DNA of 64,000 bases from Phycisphaerales bacterium (GTDB lineage: Bacteria > Planctomycetota > Phycisphaerae > Phycisphaerales > UBA1924): NCBI GenBank assembly GCA_028289195.1, contig JANQQR010000001.1, positions 62,001 to 126,000 on the forward strand, read 5' to 3'. This document shows, in pieces, positions 17,755 through 26,234 of the stretch. A model generated the notes under the pieces. It saw only the letters and a list, made by a program, of their open reading frames with translations, searched no databases and was not told the origin of the DNA. Each line of letters opens with the position of its first letter. Position 1 is the first letter of the stretch. Made by a program: the position numbers and the translations under genes.

Positions 17755-18122
17755 CGTTGGAGCAGGGGGATTCGCGGGCCGGGCCGCCCGGGGGATCGCG
17801 CCGCTCGTGCAGCGTGCGCGGCGAAAAGGTCGATCTCTGGTCCCGGCGGAGAACACCGCCCGGCGTGGATCGTACAGGATGTACGCTCGGCGACGCCGGA
17901 GGTTTGTATCGGCGCGCGGAGTCCGCTCGGAAGAGCACCGGCTCGGGTGGACATGCCCGCAGGAGCCCGCGAGAATGCGGGCCACCCAGCGGCTGTCGAG
18001 AGACCCAAACCCGTCCGGCACCCCGAACGGACGCCGAAGGCGCCGAGCGACGGAGTCGCACAGCAGTCTCGACAACGGGCCGGCGCCGCGAGAGAGGGCG
18101 CGAGCAAGCACAGCGAGATCCA
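17755..18122. promoter_or_regulatory. divergent intergenic region
   Basis: This 368-base stretch separates the divergent permease from the SPFH genes and must hold both promoters. A short inverted repeat CGTAC-AGGAT-GTACG (17871-17885) lies near its middle. I see no convincing -35/-10 pair and no small gene. Long frames crossing it are extensions of the two flanking genes. Confidence 0.4.
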
Positions 18123-20195
18123 ATGATCGCCGACCACCTTTCATACCAGCGGGCCCGCACCGTCAGCCTCACCGGCCTGGCGCTGCAGGCGCTGCTCGGG
18201 ACGCTCCTCCTGCTGTATGCCCTGATCGTGGGGGACGAGCCGGCTCTCACCGGTTCGCTCGCCATCCTCTGCGGCATCCCGATCTGGATCGCGCTCGCCG
18301 TCGTGTTCCACCAGCACCGGCTCGAACGCCTGGAGGCGATGGAACTCGAGGCGTTCGAGAGCTCAGCAGCCGCCGAGGCGTCGGTGTTCGAGACCGCCCG
18401 CGCCGAGGAGCAGCCCCAGGCCAGGCGACTGGTCGCCTTGCACAAGTGGTTCCTCCCCGGAGTCAGCATCGTGGTCGCGGTGCTGCTGGCCGGCATCGGC
18501 TTGGTGCGTCTGCTGCGCGCCCAGAACACGCTCCGGAACGAGGGCGCCTTCCCGCTCCCCGACGAGCAGGGCTGGGCGATGGCGATCGGCGTCGCGCTCG
18601 TGATCGTCGGGTTCGTTGCCGCCCGATTCGTTGCGGGCATGGCCAAGCAGAAGGCGTGGATGCTCCTGCACGCCGGCTCGGCCGGCGCGGTGGGCGCCGC
18701 GATGATCGGCGCCGGCATCGCCGTGGCGAACTTCATCGATCAGACCATGCAGGCGGGCAGCCTGCTGCGCTATCTCGACATCGTCTTCGCGTTGTTCATG
18801 ATCGTCCTCGGCATCGAGATGGCGCTGAACTTCCTGCTGAACCTCTACCGCCCGCGCAAGGCCGGTGAGTACCAGCGGCCCGCGTTCGATTCGCGGGTGC
18901 TCGCGTTCATCGCGGCGCCGGACCGGCTGGCCGAGTCGATCAGCGATGCGATCAACTACCAGTTCGGGTTCAACGTCAGCTCGACGTGGTTCTACCGGCT
19001 GCTCGCGCGGTCGGTCCTGAGCCTGGCCCTGCTGGGTGTGCTCGTCGTCTGGGCACTCTCGGTGTTCACGGTCGTGAAGCCCGAGGAACGCGGCCTGCTC
19101 CTGATCAACGGAAAGTTCCAGCGGGAAGTCGGGCCGGGCCTGGTCGTGAGCTGGCCCTGGCCGTGGTCGCGTGTCGATCGATTCCCCGCCGAGTCCGTGA
19201 ACCAGATCCGCGTCGGCTCGAACCCGCCCGAGGCGGGGAACCCGATCCTCTGGACCAACGAGCACAGCGATGTCGAGCGGTTCTTCCTCGTGCAGCCGGC
19301 CAGCGTGAGCATCGACTCCGCTGGGGCGGCCAGCGACAGCGACCTCAACCTGATCTCTGCCGAGTTCCCGATCAGCTACGTCGTGACCGACCTGCGGAGC
19401 TACAAAGAACTCGCGCAGGACGCGCGCGGTGACGACGTCGATCAGATCCGCAGGGATCTGCTCGAGGCGATCGCTTCCAGCGTGATCATCGAGTACATGG
19501 CGACGCAGGACGTCGACGCTGTACTCGGATCGGCCCGTCGTCAAATGGCCGAAGACCTGCGTGGTCTGATCCAGGAGGCGTTCGACACCCAGGCGGGCCC
19601 GCTCAACAGCGCGGGCCGCCCCGCGGGCGCCGGGGTCGAGGTCATGTTCGTCGGCGTCGCCGGAGTCCAGCCGGAGAAGGAGGTCGCCGCAGCCTTCGAA
19701 GAGGTGGTCGCCGCAGACCAGCTCCAGCTGACCCTGATCGAGCAGGCCGAGGCCGACGCGATCCGCACGCTCGCCGGCGTTGTCGGCGACGTCGACCGGG
19801 CCAACACGATCATCGATGAACTCAACGCCCTGGATCGCATCAAGACCGCGGGCGCCGACGCAGAGTCCGTGGCCCTCCAGGAGCAGAGGGTGCTCGATCT
19901 GATCATCGACGCCGGCGGCGAAGCCGCGGTGCTCGTCTCGCAGGCCCGGGCCGAGCGCTGGCGTCAGCACATGGGCACGGCCGCACGGGCGGTGTCGATC
20001 AACGGCCAGATCGCCTCGTACCGCGCCGCGCCGGGCCCGTTCCGCGTGGCTCGCTACATCGAAGCACTCCGCGAGGCCGCCCAAGCGGCCCGCGTGTACA
20101 TCTCGACAGTCGACGGGGTCAGGATCCGCCTGAACCAGGAGGAGCAGACCCCGATCATGACCGGATTCGACCTCGACGGGGGTGACCAAGAATGA
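18123..20195 (+). CDS. SPFH/band-7 protein with a large N-terminal membrane domain
   Basis: This 690-residue protein joins about seven predicted membrane helices (within residues 1-320) to a band-7/SPFH domain. The SPFH part starts after the last helix with VVKPEERGLLLINGKF and continues through GPGLVVSWPWPWSRV, the HflK-like pattern in which the conduit protein faces the extracytoplasmic side. A helical region rich in Ala, Glu and Gln follows (about 520-660). Known HflK has one N-terminal helix, so the seven-helix fusion is unusual. It is the first of three adjacent SPFH genes. Function is inferred only as membrane scaffolding. Confidence 0.85.
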   Translation: MIADHLSYQRARTVSLTGLALQALLGTLLLLYALIVGDEPALTGSLAILCGIPIWIALAVVFHQHRLERLEAMELEAFESSAAAEASVFETARAEEQPQARRLVALHKWFLPGVSIVVAVLLAGIGLVRLLRAQNTLRNEGAFPLPDEQGWAMAIGVALVIVGFVAARFVAGMAKQKAWMLLHAGSAGAVGAAMIGAGIAVANFIDQTMQAGSLLRYLDIVFALFMIVLGIEMALNFLLNLYRPRKAGEYQRPAFDSRVLAFIAAPDRLAESISDAINYQFGFNVSSTWFYRLLARSVLSLALLGVLVVWALSVFTVVKPEERGLLLINGKFQREVGPGLVVSWPWPWSRVDRFPAESVNQIRVGSNPPEAGNPILWTNEHSDVERFFLVQPASVSIDSAGAASDSDLNLISAEFPISYVVTDLRSYKELAQDARGDDVDQIRRDLLEAIASSVIIEYMATQDVDAVLGSARRQMAEDLRGLIQEAFDTQAGPLNSAGRPAGAGVEVMFVGVAGVQPEKEVAAAFEEVVAADQLQLTLIEQAEADAIRTLAGVVGDVDRANTIIDELNALDRIKTAGADAESVALQEQRVLDLIIDAGGEAAVLVSQARAERWRQHMGTAARAVSINGQIASYRAAPGPFRVARYIEALREAAQAARVYISTVDGVRIRLNQEEQTPIMTGFDLDGGDQE

Positions 20196-20232
20196 CCCGG
20201 CCCGCCAGCGACCAGCCTACCGGAGCCCGCCA

Positions 20233-21330
20233 ATGCGCACGTATGTAATGATCGCCATCGCCGTCGTGATCGTCGGCGGCTTCGTGGCGTACATGTCTTC
20301 CTTCACCGTGAAGTTCACCGAAGCCGCGGTCGTGACGACCTTCGGCAAGGTCGGCTCCGGCGGCGTTGTCCGCACGAACGGGCTGCACTTCAAGGCGCCC
20401 GCGCCGATCCAGAACGTCACGCTCTACGACACGAGGGCTCGGTTCCTCCAGGTCGAGAGCGAGACGCAGCAGACGGCCGACAACCGGCAGATCGTCGTCG
20501 AGGCGTTCATGACTTGGAACGTGGCCGACCCCGCCACGTTCTACCGGCGCTTCCGCAGCCAGTCGGGCACCAGCGCCCGTGAGCACTACGTCCAGGCAGA
20601 GAGCCAGCTCACCTCGCTGCTCCGCAGCGCCATGTCCGAGGTGAGCAACTTCCGCCTCGGCGAGCTCTTCGCGCCCGGCGTCGGCCAGTCGCGCCTGAGC
20701 GATCTTGAGGACGCGGTCTTCCAGCGCCTTATCTCGGAAGGCGCCGACTCGACGCTCGCAGACGAGGACGCCGGCAGCAGCGGGGCGGCCGACCCGGCCG
20801 AGCGGGGCAACCTCCCGCAGTACGGCATCAACATCACTCTCGTCGGCATCGATCGAGTTGTGCTCCCCGAGGACACGACGCGCCAGGTGTTCGAACGCAT
20901 GACCGAGGCGCGCAAGCGTCTGGCCGCCAAGGCCGAGAGCGAGGGCGAGGCCCTCGCCACCGCGATCCGGTCGGAAGCCGAGAACAACGCTTCGAGGATC
21001 CGCGAATTCGTGCGCTTCCGCGCCGACCAGATCCGCAACCAGGGCAACCTGGAAGCGGCGCAGTACTTCGCGTCGATGAACGAAGATCCAGAATTGGCGA
21101 ACTTCCTCACGTCGCTCGACCTGCTCCGCAACGGGCTCGGTCGCAAGGTGACGCTCGTGCTGCCTTCCACCATGCCCGGCATGGTGCTCTTCGGGGCCGA
21201 GGCGTTCAGCGCGGTGCAGCAGGGCCAACTCCCGTCGGTGTTCGAGGGCGCTCCGTCGGCCTCGGCCGATCCCGAGAGCCCGCGCGTGACTGAGACCAGC
21301 ACACCCCAGCCCGAGGGGGGCTCCCATTGA
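20233..21330 (+). CDS. SPFH/band-7 protein, HflC-like
   Basis: This 365-residue protein has one N-terminal membrane helix (MRTYVMIAIAVVIVGGFVAY) followed by a band-7 domain: VKFTEAAVVTTFGKV, then GLHFKAPAPIQNVTLYDTR and a helical region with ERMTEARKRLAAKAESEGEA, the typical stomatin/HflC pattern. The C-terminus is Ser/Pro-rich. CGGAG nine bases before the ATG at 20233 favours it over a GTG at 20182. HflC normally pairs with HflK around the FtsH protease; no ftsH is near, so the partners here are probably the neighbouring SPFH proteins. Confidence 0.88.
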   Translation: MRTYVMIAIAVVIVGGFVAYMSSFTVKFTEAAVVTTFGKVGSGGVVRTNGLHFKAPAPIQNVTLYDTRARFLQVESETQQTADNRQIVVEAFMTWNVADPATFYRRFRSQSGTSAREHYVQAESQLTSLLRSAMSEVSNFRLGELFAPGVGQSRLSDLEDAVFQRLISEGADSTLADEDAGSSGAADPAERGNLPQYGINITLVGIDRVVLPEDTTRQVFERMTEARKRLAAKAESEGEALATAIRSEAENNASRIREFVRFRADQIRNQGNLEAAQYFASMNEDPELANFLTSLDLLRNGLGRKVTLVLPSTMPGMVLFGAEAFSAVQQGQLPSVFEGAPSASADPESPRVTETSTPQPEGGSH

Positions 21331-22811
21331 CCGGGTCTGATCCGAACGACAACCCGAACGACGTGCTCGCCGACGTCGGGGACGTCGAGGAGATGCCCGT
21401 CGAGGAAACCCGACGCGCCGCATCGCTGACCCTGCGTTCGGACGAGACTCGCGAGGCCCGCGCCGCGTCGATGGAGGCGGCCAACCGCTCCCTCGCCGAC
21501 GCGCTGCGGATCACCTACCGCGGATTGCAGGCAGTGATGATCGCGCTCGTCGGGCTCTTCGCGTTCAGCGGGTTCGAGCAGGTCAACCAGGCCGAGAGCG
21601 GCATCCGCGTCGACCTCGGCGTCATCAAGTCCGAGCGTCTCGACCCGGGCTTCCAGTTCGCCCCGCCCTACCCGTTCGGCGAGATCATCAAGGTCGGCAC
21701 CGGCAATCGAACGCTCGAGATCGACACCGCGTTCTGGCCGGACCTCCCGGAGCGAGATCGGGGCAAGTCGCTCGACGAGGTGCAGGCGCGCGGGCTCCCG
21801 CTCCAGCCGGGCAAGGACGGCTCGCTCCTGACCGCAGACAAGAACATCGCCCACGCGCAGTTCACCATCGTGTACAGCGTCGCGAACCCCATCGCCTACG
21901 TGCGCACGTTCAAGGTCGCCGAGGGATCCTCGATCAACGACCCTTCGGACTTCTCCCGCGCGATCGTCCGGTCGTGCGTCGAGCGGGCGGCCGTCCACGT
22001 GGTCGCCGAGGTGCCGATCGACGACCTCCTCAAGCGCGGCTCCGGCGCCTCGGCCCAGGGCGGGCGTGAGGACACCCTGGAGTCGCGGATCAGGCGCCTC
22101 GCCCAGGAACGCCTGGACTCGATCGGTCCCGACGGGGACAGCGGCATCGAGATCAGCCAGGTCATCCTCCGCAGCGCCTCGCCGCCGATCCGCGTCCGTC
22201 GCGAATTCAATCAGGTGCAGATCGCCCAGTCCGACGCGGGCAAGGCCCGGGACGAGGCTCTCGGCGATGCGAGCACGGTGCTCAACGGCATCGCGGGGAG
22301 CGCACACGAGCCGCTGCTCGACCTCATCGACAAGTACGAAGCGGCGCTCGATCTCGGCGAGGACGAGCGGGGCGAGCAGCTGCGCGGCCTGATCATGGAC
22401 GTGCTGGACGGCGGGTTCAACACATCCCCCGATCGGCCGGTCGTCACGATCGACGGGCAGGACTACCAGAACGTGCGCCTCTCGGGCGAAGCCTCCGAGT
22501 CGATCGGTGAGGCGCGCCGGTTCGCCCAGACCGTCGCGCAGCGGGCCCAGCGCCAGGCCGAGACGTTCGCCGCCAAGCGCGAGCAGTACCGCGTCAGCCC
22601 GGCGGTCTTCGCGCTGACCGAGTGGTCGCAGGCCTACCTCCAGTTCCTCCGCAATCCGACGGTCGAGGTCCTGTGGATCCCCGAGGGCGCAGAGTTCGAA
22701 TGGCTCATTACCCCTGACCCCGAACTCGCCCGCCAGCGGGAGACACAGCAGTACCAGGAGGATGTGCAGAACAACCTCCGCCTCCAGATGCTGCCCGACG
22801 CACCGAACTGA
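21327..22811 (+). CDS. third SPFH/band-7-like membrane protein
   Basis: This 494-residue protein has an acidic N-terminal region of about 65 residues, one membrane helix near residues 70-85 (LQAVMIALVGLFAFSGF), then a band-7-like domain with EQVNQAESGIRVDLGVI and LDPGFQFAPPYPFGEIIKV. A long helical region follows (about 290-450). A TTG overlapping the previous TGA is used as start because GAGGGGG lies just upstream. It overlaps its upstream neighbour and is followed by the ABC ATPase after eight bases, so the unit is tightly co-transcribed. Confidence 0.8.
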   Translation: MTGSDPNDNPNDVLADVGDVEEMPVEETRRAASLTLRSDETREARAASMEAANRSLADALRITYRGLQAVMIALVGLFAFSGFEQVNQAESGIRVDLGVIKSERLDPGFQFAPPYPFGEIIKVGTGNRTLEIDTAFWPDLPERDRGKSLDEVQARGLPLQPGKDGSLLTADKNIAHAQFTIVYSVANPIAYVRTFKVAEGSSINDPSDFSRAIVRSCVERAAVHVVAEVPIDDLLKRGSGASAQGGREDTLESRIRRLAQERLDSIGPDGDSGIEISQVILRSASPPIRVRREFNQVQIAQSDAGKARDEALGDASTVLNGIAGSAHEPLLDLIDKYEAALDLGEDERGEQLRGLIMDVLDGGFNTSPDRPVVTIDGQDYQNVRLSGEASESIGEARRFAQTVAQRAQRQAETFAAKREQYRVSPAVFALTEWSQAYLQFLRNPTVEVLWIPEGAEFEWLITPDPELARQRETQQYQEDVQNNLRLQMLPDAPN

Positions 22812-22819
22812 CAGATTCA

Positions 22820-24055
22820 ATGGCAGAACAGTCCACCTCCAAGCACACGCAGTCTGAAGAAACGATCGTCGCGGCCCAGGGCCTGACGAAGGTCTTCAAG
22901 GATTTCTGGCACCGCGACCGCGCCCGCGCCGTCGACGGCATCGACTTCCAGATCGGTCGCGGCGAGATCTTCGGGTTGCTCGGGCCCAACGGCTCGGGCA
23001 AGTCGACCACGATCAAAATGATCCTGGGCCTTCTCAAGAAGACCTCGGGCAGGCTCATCGTCTTCGGCAAGGCGCCCAGCGAGGTGACGACCAAGAAGCG
23101 CATCGGGTACCTGCCCGAAGAGTCGTACCTCTACCCGTTCCTCAACGCCCGCGAGACGCTCGACTACTACGGCAAGCTCTTCAACCTCGACGCGCGCACC
23201 CGCGCCGAGCGCATCGACGGCCTGCTCGACATGGTCGGCCTCACGGCGGTCCAGTTCCGCCAGGTGCGGGAGTACTCCAAGGGCATGCAGCGCCGCATCG
23301 GCCTTGCCCAGGCGCTGATCAACGACCCCGAGTTCCTGATCCTCGACGAGCCGACCACCGGCCTCGATCCGATCGGCACCAGGCAGGTCAAGGACCTGAT
23401 CGTCGAGCTCGGGCGCCGAGGCAAGACGATCCTGCTCTCCAGCCACCTGCTCGCAGACGTCGAAGACGTCGTCGATCGCATGGTGATCCTCTACGGCGGC
23501 AAGATCCGCGCCGAGGGCAGCTGCGAAGAGCTCCTCGAGGCCCGCGAGCGCAACGTCATCGAGACGGACGAGCTCGACGAGGCGACGATCGAGGAGCTCC
23601 GCTCCGTCCTCGAGAAGCGCAACCACACCGTCGAACGGATCACGCGACCGCGCCAGAAGCTCGAAGAGCTGTTCGTCGGCATCGTCGAGCAGGCCCGCGC
23701 CGAGCAGATCGCCACGAGCGGCGCCACGCACGCCGGATCGACCGCGTCGTTCCTCCAGAGCGACGAGAAGACCGAGGCCAAGGAGGGCGAGGCGCTCATC
23801 GAGAGCCTGATCGAGACCGAGCCGGCGCCGGCGAGCGCCGCACCCGACGACGCCGCGCCGGTCGCACAGGCGCCGGAAGAAGAGGAAGGCGCGTCCGTCA
23901 TCGCCGACCTTCTGGAGACCCAGGACGGATCATCCTCGGGAGCGAAGGCTGCCGGTGCACAGGCGTCGTCCGATGAGGCCGGCTCGGGCCCCGACGAGGA
24001 CATGATCGCCGATCTCCTCGGTGGCCCCGACGAGGACCCGAGGGACCGTCCGTGA
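22820..24055 (+). CDS. ABC transporter ATP-binding protein with a long acidic tail
   Basis: This 411-residue ATPase has Walker A GPNGSGKST (residues 55-63), the signature YSKGMQRR (152-159), Walker B FLILDEP (172-178) and an H-loop His209. The domain resembles ATPases of ABC-2 exporters. From about residue 310 a disordered acidic Ala/Glu/Asp-rich tail follows, with three related short motifs (ALIESLIETE, SVIADLLETQD, DMIADLLGGPDED). It overlaps the permease GTG by four bases. The tail motifs may dock a partner; that is inference. Confidence 0.93.
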   Translation: MAEQSTSKHTQSEETIVAAQGLTKVFKDFWHRDRARAVDGIDFQIGRGEIFGLLGPNGSGKSTTIKMILGLLKKTSGRLIVFGKAPSEVTTKKRIGYLPEESYLYPFLNARETLDYYGKLFNLDARTRAERIDGLLDMVGLTAVQFRQVREYSKGMQRRIGLAQALINDPEFLILDEPTTGLDPIGTRQVKDLIVELGRRGKTILLSSHLLADVEDVVDRMVILYGGKIRAEGSCEELLEARERNVIETDELDEATIEELRSVLEKRNHTVERITRPRQKLEELFVGIVEQARAEQIATSGATHAGSTASFLQSDEKTEAKEGEALIESLIETEPAPASAAPDDAAPVAQAPEEEEGASVIADLLETQDGSSSGAKAAGAQASSDEAGSGPDEDMIADLLGGPDEDPRDRP

Positions 24056-26181
24056 GTCTGTCGGAGCGACTCGGCCAGCTGAACCGTGTGCAGCGGACGC
24101 TCTGGTTCCGCCTCGGCGCCACGGCGCTGGTCGTGCTGATGGCGGTCGGCCTGGCGATCGGCCTGTGGATCGCCTCGCGCGATCTCGACGGGATCATGAA
24201 CGACGTGGCCATGCGGGCTCAGGAACGCTCGCAGCGGGTTGTCGCCGGGACCGAAGCGGAATCCGGTCCGGTCGGCGTGGTGCGTGACGCGATCGACTCG
24301 GCTCTCCTGTCGATGCAGGTCCCCGACGCGGAAGAGCTCCGCGATCGCGGGCTGTCCGAGGAGTTCATCCGGCGGGCCATCGATAGCGCGAGCCCCTGGA
24401 GCGTCGTCGGCGCTATCGGCGTCGTGGCGGCGCTCGCCATCGGCGTGGTGTGGCTCGGGCTCGGTCTGAGCTACACCGGGATCCTCCTGGCCGGATGGGT
24501 GCCGGCGCTGATCCTCTCGTACATCCCGGGCCTGCAGGGACTCGGCACGCTGCTGTTCGGCGCGATACCGCTGGCGTTGGCGTTCCTGACCGGCATGGAG
24601 ACGCTCAAGATCGCGCTCTCGGGTCCCTCGCCGGTGCTCGCTGTTGCGCGCAACGTCCTCGCCGAGGCGGTGCGCATGAAGATCAGCATCGTCTTCATCG
24701 TCCTGCTCATCTTGCTGCTGTCGACGACCCCGAGCCTCCTCAACGACGAGCAGCCCCTGCGCTACCGGGTGCAGAACTGGCTGCAGTACGGCACGGGCCT
24801 CTCGTTCGTGGTCCTGGCGCTGCTCACCCTGTTCTTCTCGACCGCGACCGTCGCGTTCGAGCAGCGCGACAAGGTGATCTGGCAGACGATGACCAAGCCC
24901 GTGCGCGCCTGGGAGTACATCCTGGGCAAGTGGTCCGGCGTCGTCGCGCTCAACGCGGTGCTCCTGACGGTCACGGCATCGGGTGTGTACCTCTTCACCG
25001 AGTACCTGCGCCGCCAGCCCGCCCACGGCGAGATCGCCTACCAGGTCGACTACTCGGGCCAGATCACCCGGGGCTTCCCCGAGCGCCAGACCGAGGACAG
25101 ACGCCTCTTGGAGAGCCAGGTGCTCGTCGCGCGCACGGGGCGGGGTCCCGAGGCGTTCAACATCCTGGCCAGCGAGTACCGCATGAGCCTGGCGATCGAC
25201 AACCTCGTCGCCAATCGCCTCGCCTCCGACTCGTCGCTGAGCGACACCCCGGCGCTGCGCCGCGAGCTGCGCCAGGAGCTCACCGACCAGTTCGAGACCG
25301 CCATCGACAACGCGATCCAGGCCGAGATCGAAGACGCCGAGAACCGCGCGGGCGGCCCGCTGCGCGCGACGCCGTCGGCGATGAGGAACTTCCGCCGGGA
25401 GGTCCTCGACCGCTGGGAGTCGCGCTACCGCACCGTTCCGCTGGGCGGCATGCAGACCTACCTGTTCACGGGTATCGATCCGCCGCGCGGACGCGATCGA
25501 GCCAGCCTCACGCTGCAGTACAACATCAACGCGGGCACGAACGACCCGTCCAAGGTCTATCGCGTGTTTTTCGACATCAACGGCCAGCAGTTCGAGCGCC
25601 AGGTCGCCCTCGACGCCGCCCAGCGCATGCTGTTCCACCCCGACCTGGTCGGCGACGACGGCATCGTCCAGCTCACGGTGCTGAACGCCGAGGGGAACGA
25701 CCGCGACATCTCGTTCCCGCCCGACGGGCTCGAGATCCTCTCGATCGCGGGCGGCTACGAGCTGAATTTCACGCGCATCATGTTCGTGATGTGGGTGAAG
25801 CTGGCGTTCATCGCCGCGGTCGGTGTTGCGGCATCGACGTTCCTCAGCTTCCCCGTGGCGTGCCTGGTCACCATGAGCATCCTGTTCATGGCCGAAAGCG
25901 CCGGGTTCCTGCAGGACTCGCTGCGCGACTACACGGCTATGACCACGGAAGGGCGTGACTGGGTCGCGACGGTCGTGCGCCTGATCGCTGTGCCGGTGGC
26001 ATGGACGTTTTCGGTGTACGCCGAGTCCAAACCCACGGCGAGCCTCGTCGACGGGCGACTGCTCAGCTGGCTGGCGCTCGCCAAGACGATCATCGTTCTG
26101 GGCCTGTGGTCCCTGGCGGGCCTGGCGACAGGCTGGCTGATCTTCCGCCAGCGCGAACTCGCGACCTACTCAGGCAAATAG
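24052..26181 (+). CDS. large ABC-2 type transporter permease
   Basis: This 709-residue protein has an N-terminal helix, a loop, further helices, then the permease core with the cytoplasmic DKVIWQTMTKPVRAWEYILGK pattern shared with the divergent permease. A soluble extracytoplasmic domain of roughly 240 residues (about 320-570) is inserted before the last helices. The GTG start overlaps the ATPase stop (GTGA) with GAGGGA upstream. It is the natural partner of the ATPase just upstream. The substrate cannot be told from sequence. Confidence 0.88.
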   Translation: MSLSERLGQLNRVQRTLWFRLGATALVVLMAVGLAIGLWIASRDLDGIMNDVAMRAQERSQRVVAGTEAESGPVGVVRDAIDSALLSMQVPDAEELRDRGLSEEFIRRAIDSASPWSVVGAIGVVAALAIGVVWLGLGLSYTGILLAGWVPALILSYIPGLQGLGTLLFGAIPLALAFLTGMETLKIALSGPSPVLAVARNVLAEAVRMKISIVFIVLLILLLSTTPSLLNDEQPLRYRVQNWLQYGTGLSFVVLALLTLFFSTATVAFEQRDKVIWQTMTKPVRAWEYILGKWSGVVALNAVLLTVTASGVYLFTEYLRRQPAHGEIAYQVDYSGQITRGFPERQTEDRRLLESQVLVARTGRGPEAFNILASEYRMSLAIDNLVANRLASDSSLSDTPALRRELRQELTDQFETAIDNAIQAEIEDAENRAGGPLRATPSAMRNFRREVLDRWESRYRTVPLGGMQTYLFTGIDPPRGRDRASLTLQYNINAGTNDPSKVYRVFFDINGQQFERQVALDAAQRMLFHPDLVGDDGIVQLTVLNAEGNDRDISFPPDGLEILSIAGGYELNFTRIMFVMWVKLAFIAAVGVAASTFLSFPVACLVTMSILFMAESAGFLQDSLRDYTAMTTEGRDWVATVVRLIAVPVAWTFSVYAESKPTASLVDGRLLSWLALAKTIIVLGLWSLAGLATGWLIFRQRELATYSGK

Positions 26182-26234
26182 AAGGGGGCGGGAGGATCTC
26201 CCCGGTAGGGGAGTTCACCCAGGAGCAGCACACC

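Noticed and set aside
17871-17885. CGTAC-AGGAT-GTACG as an operator
   Set aside because: Only five-base arms and no link to a regulator; kept merely as a note in the intergenic entry.
20182-20232. Longer start for the HflC-like gene at GTG 20182
   Set aside because: It would overlap the upstream gene and lacks a ribosome-binding site, while the ATG at 20233 has CGGAG at good spacing and begins the membrane helix.
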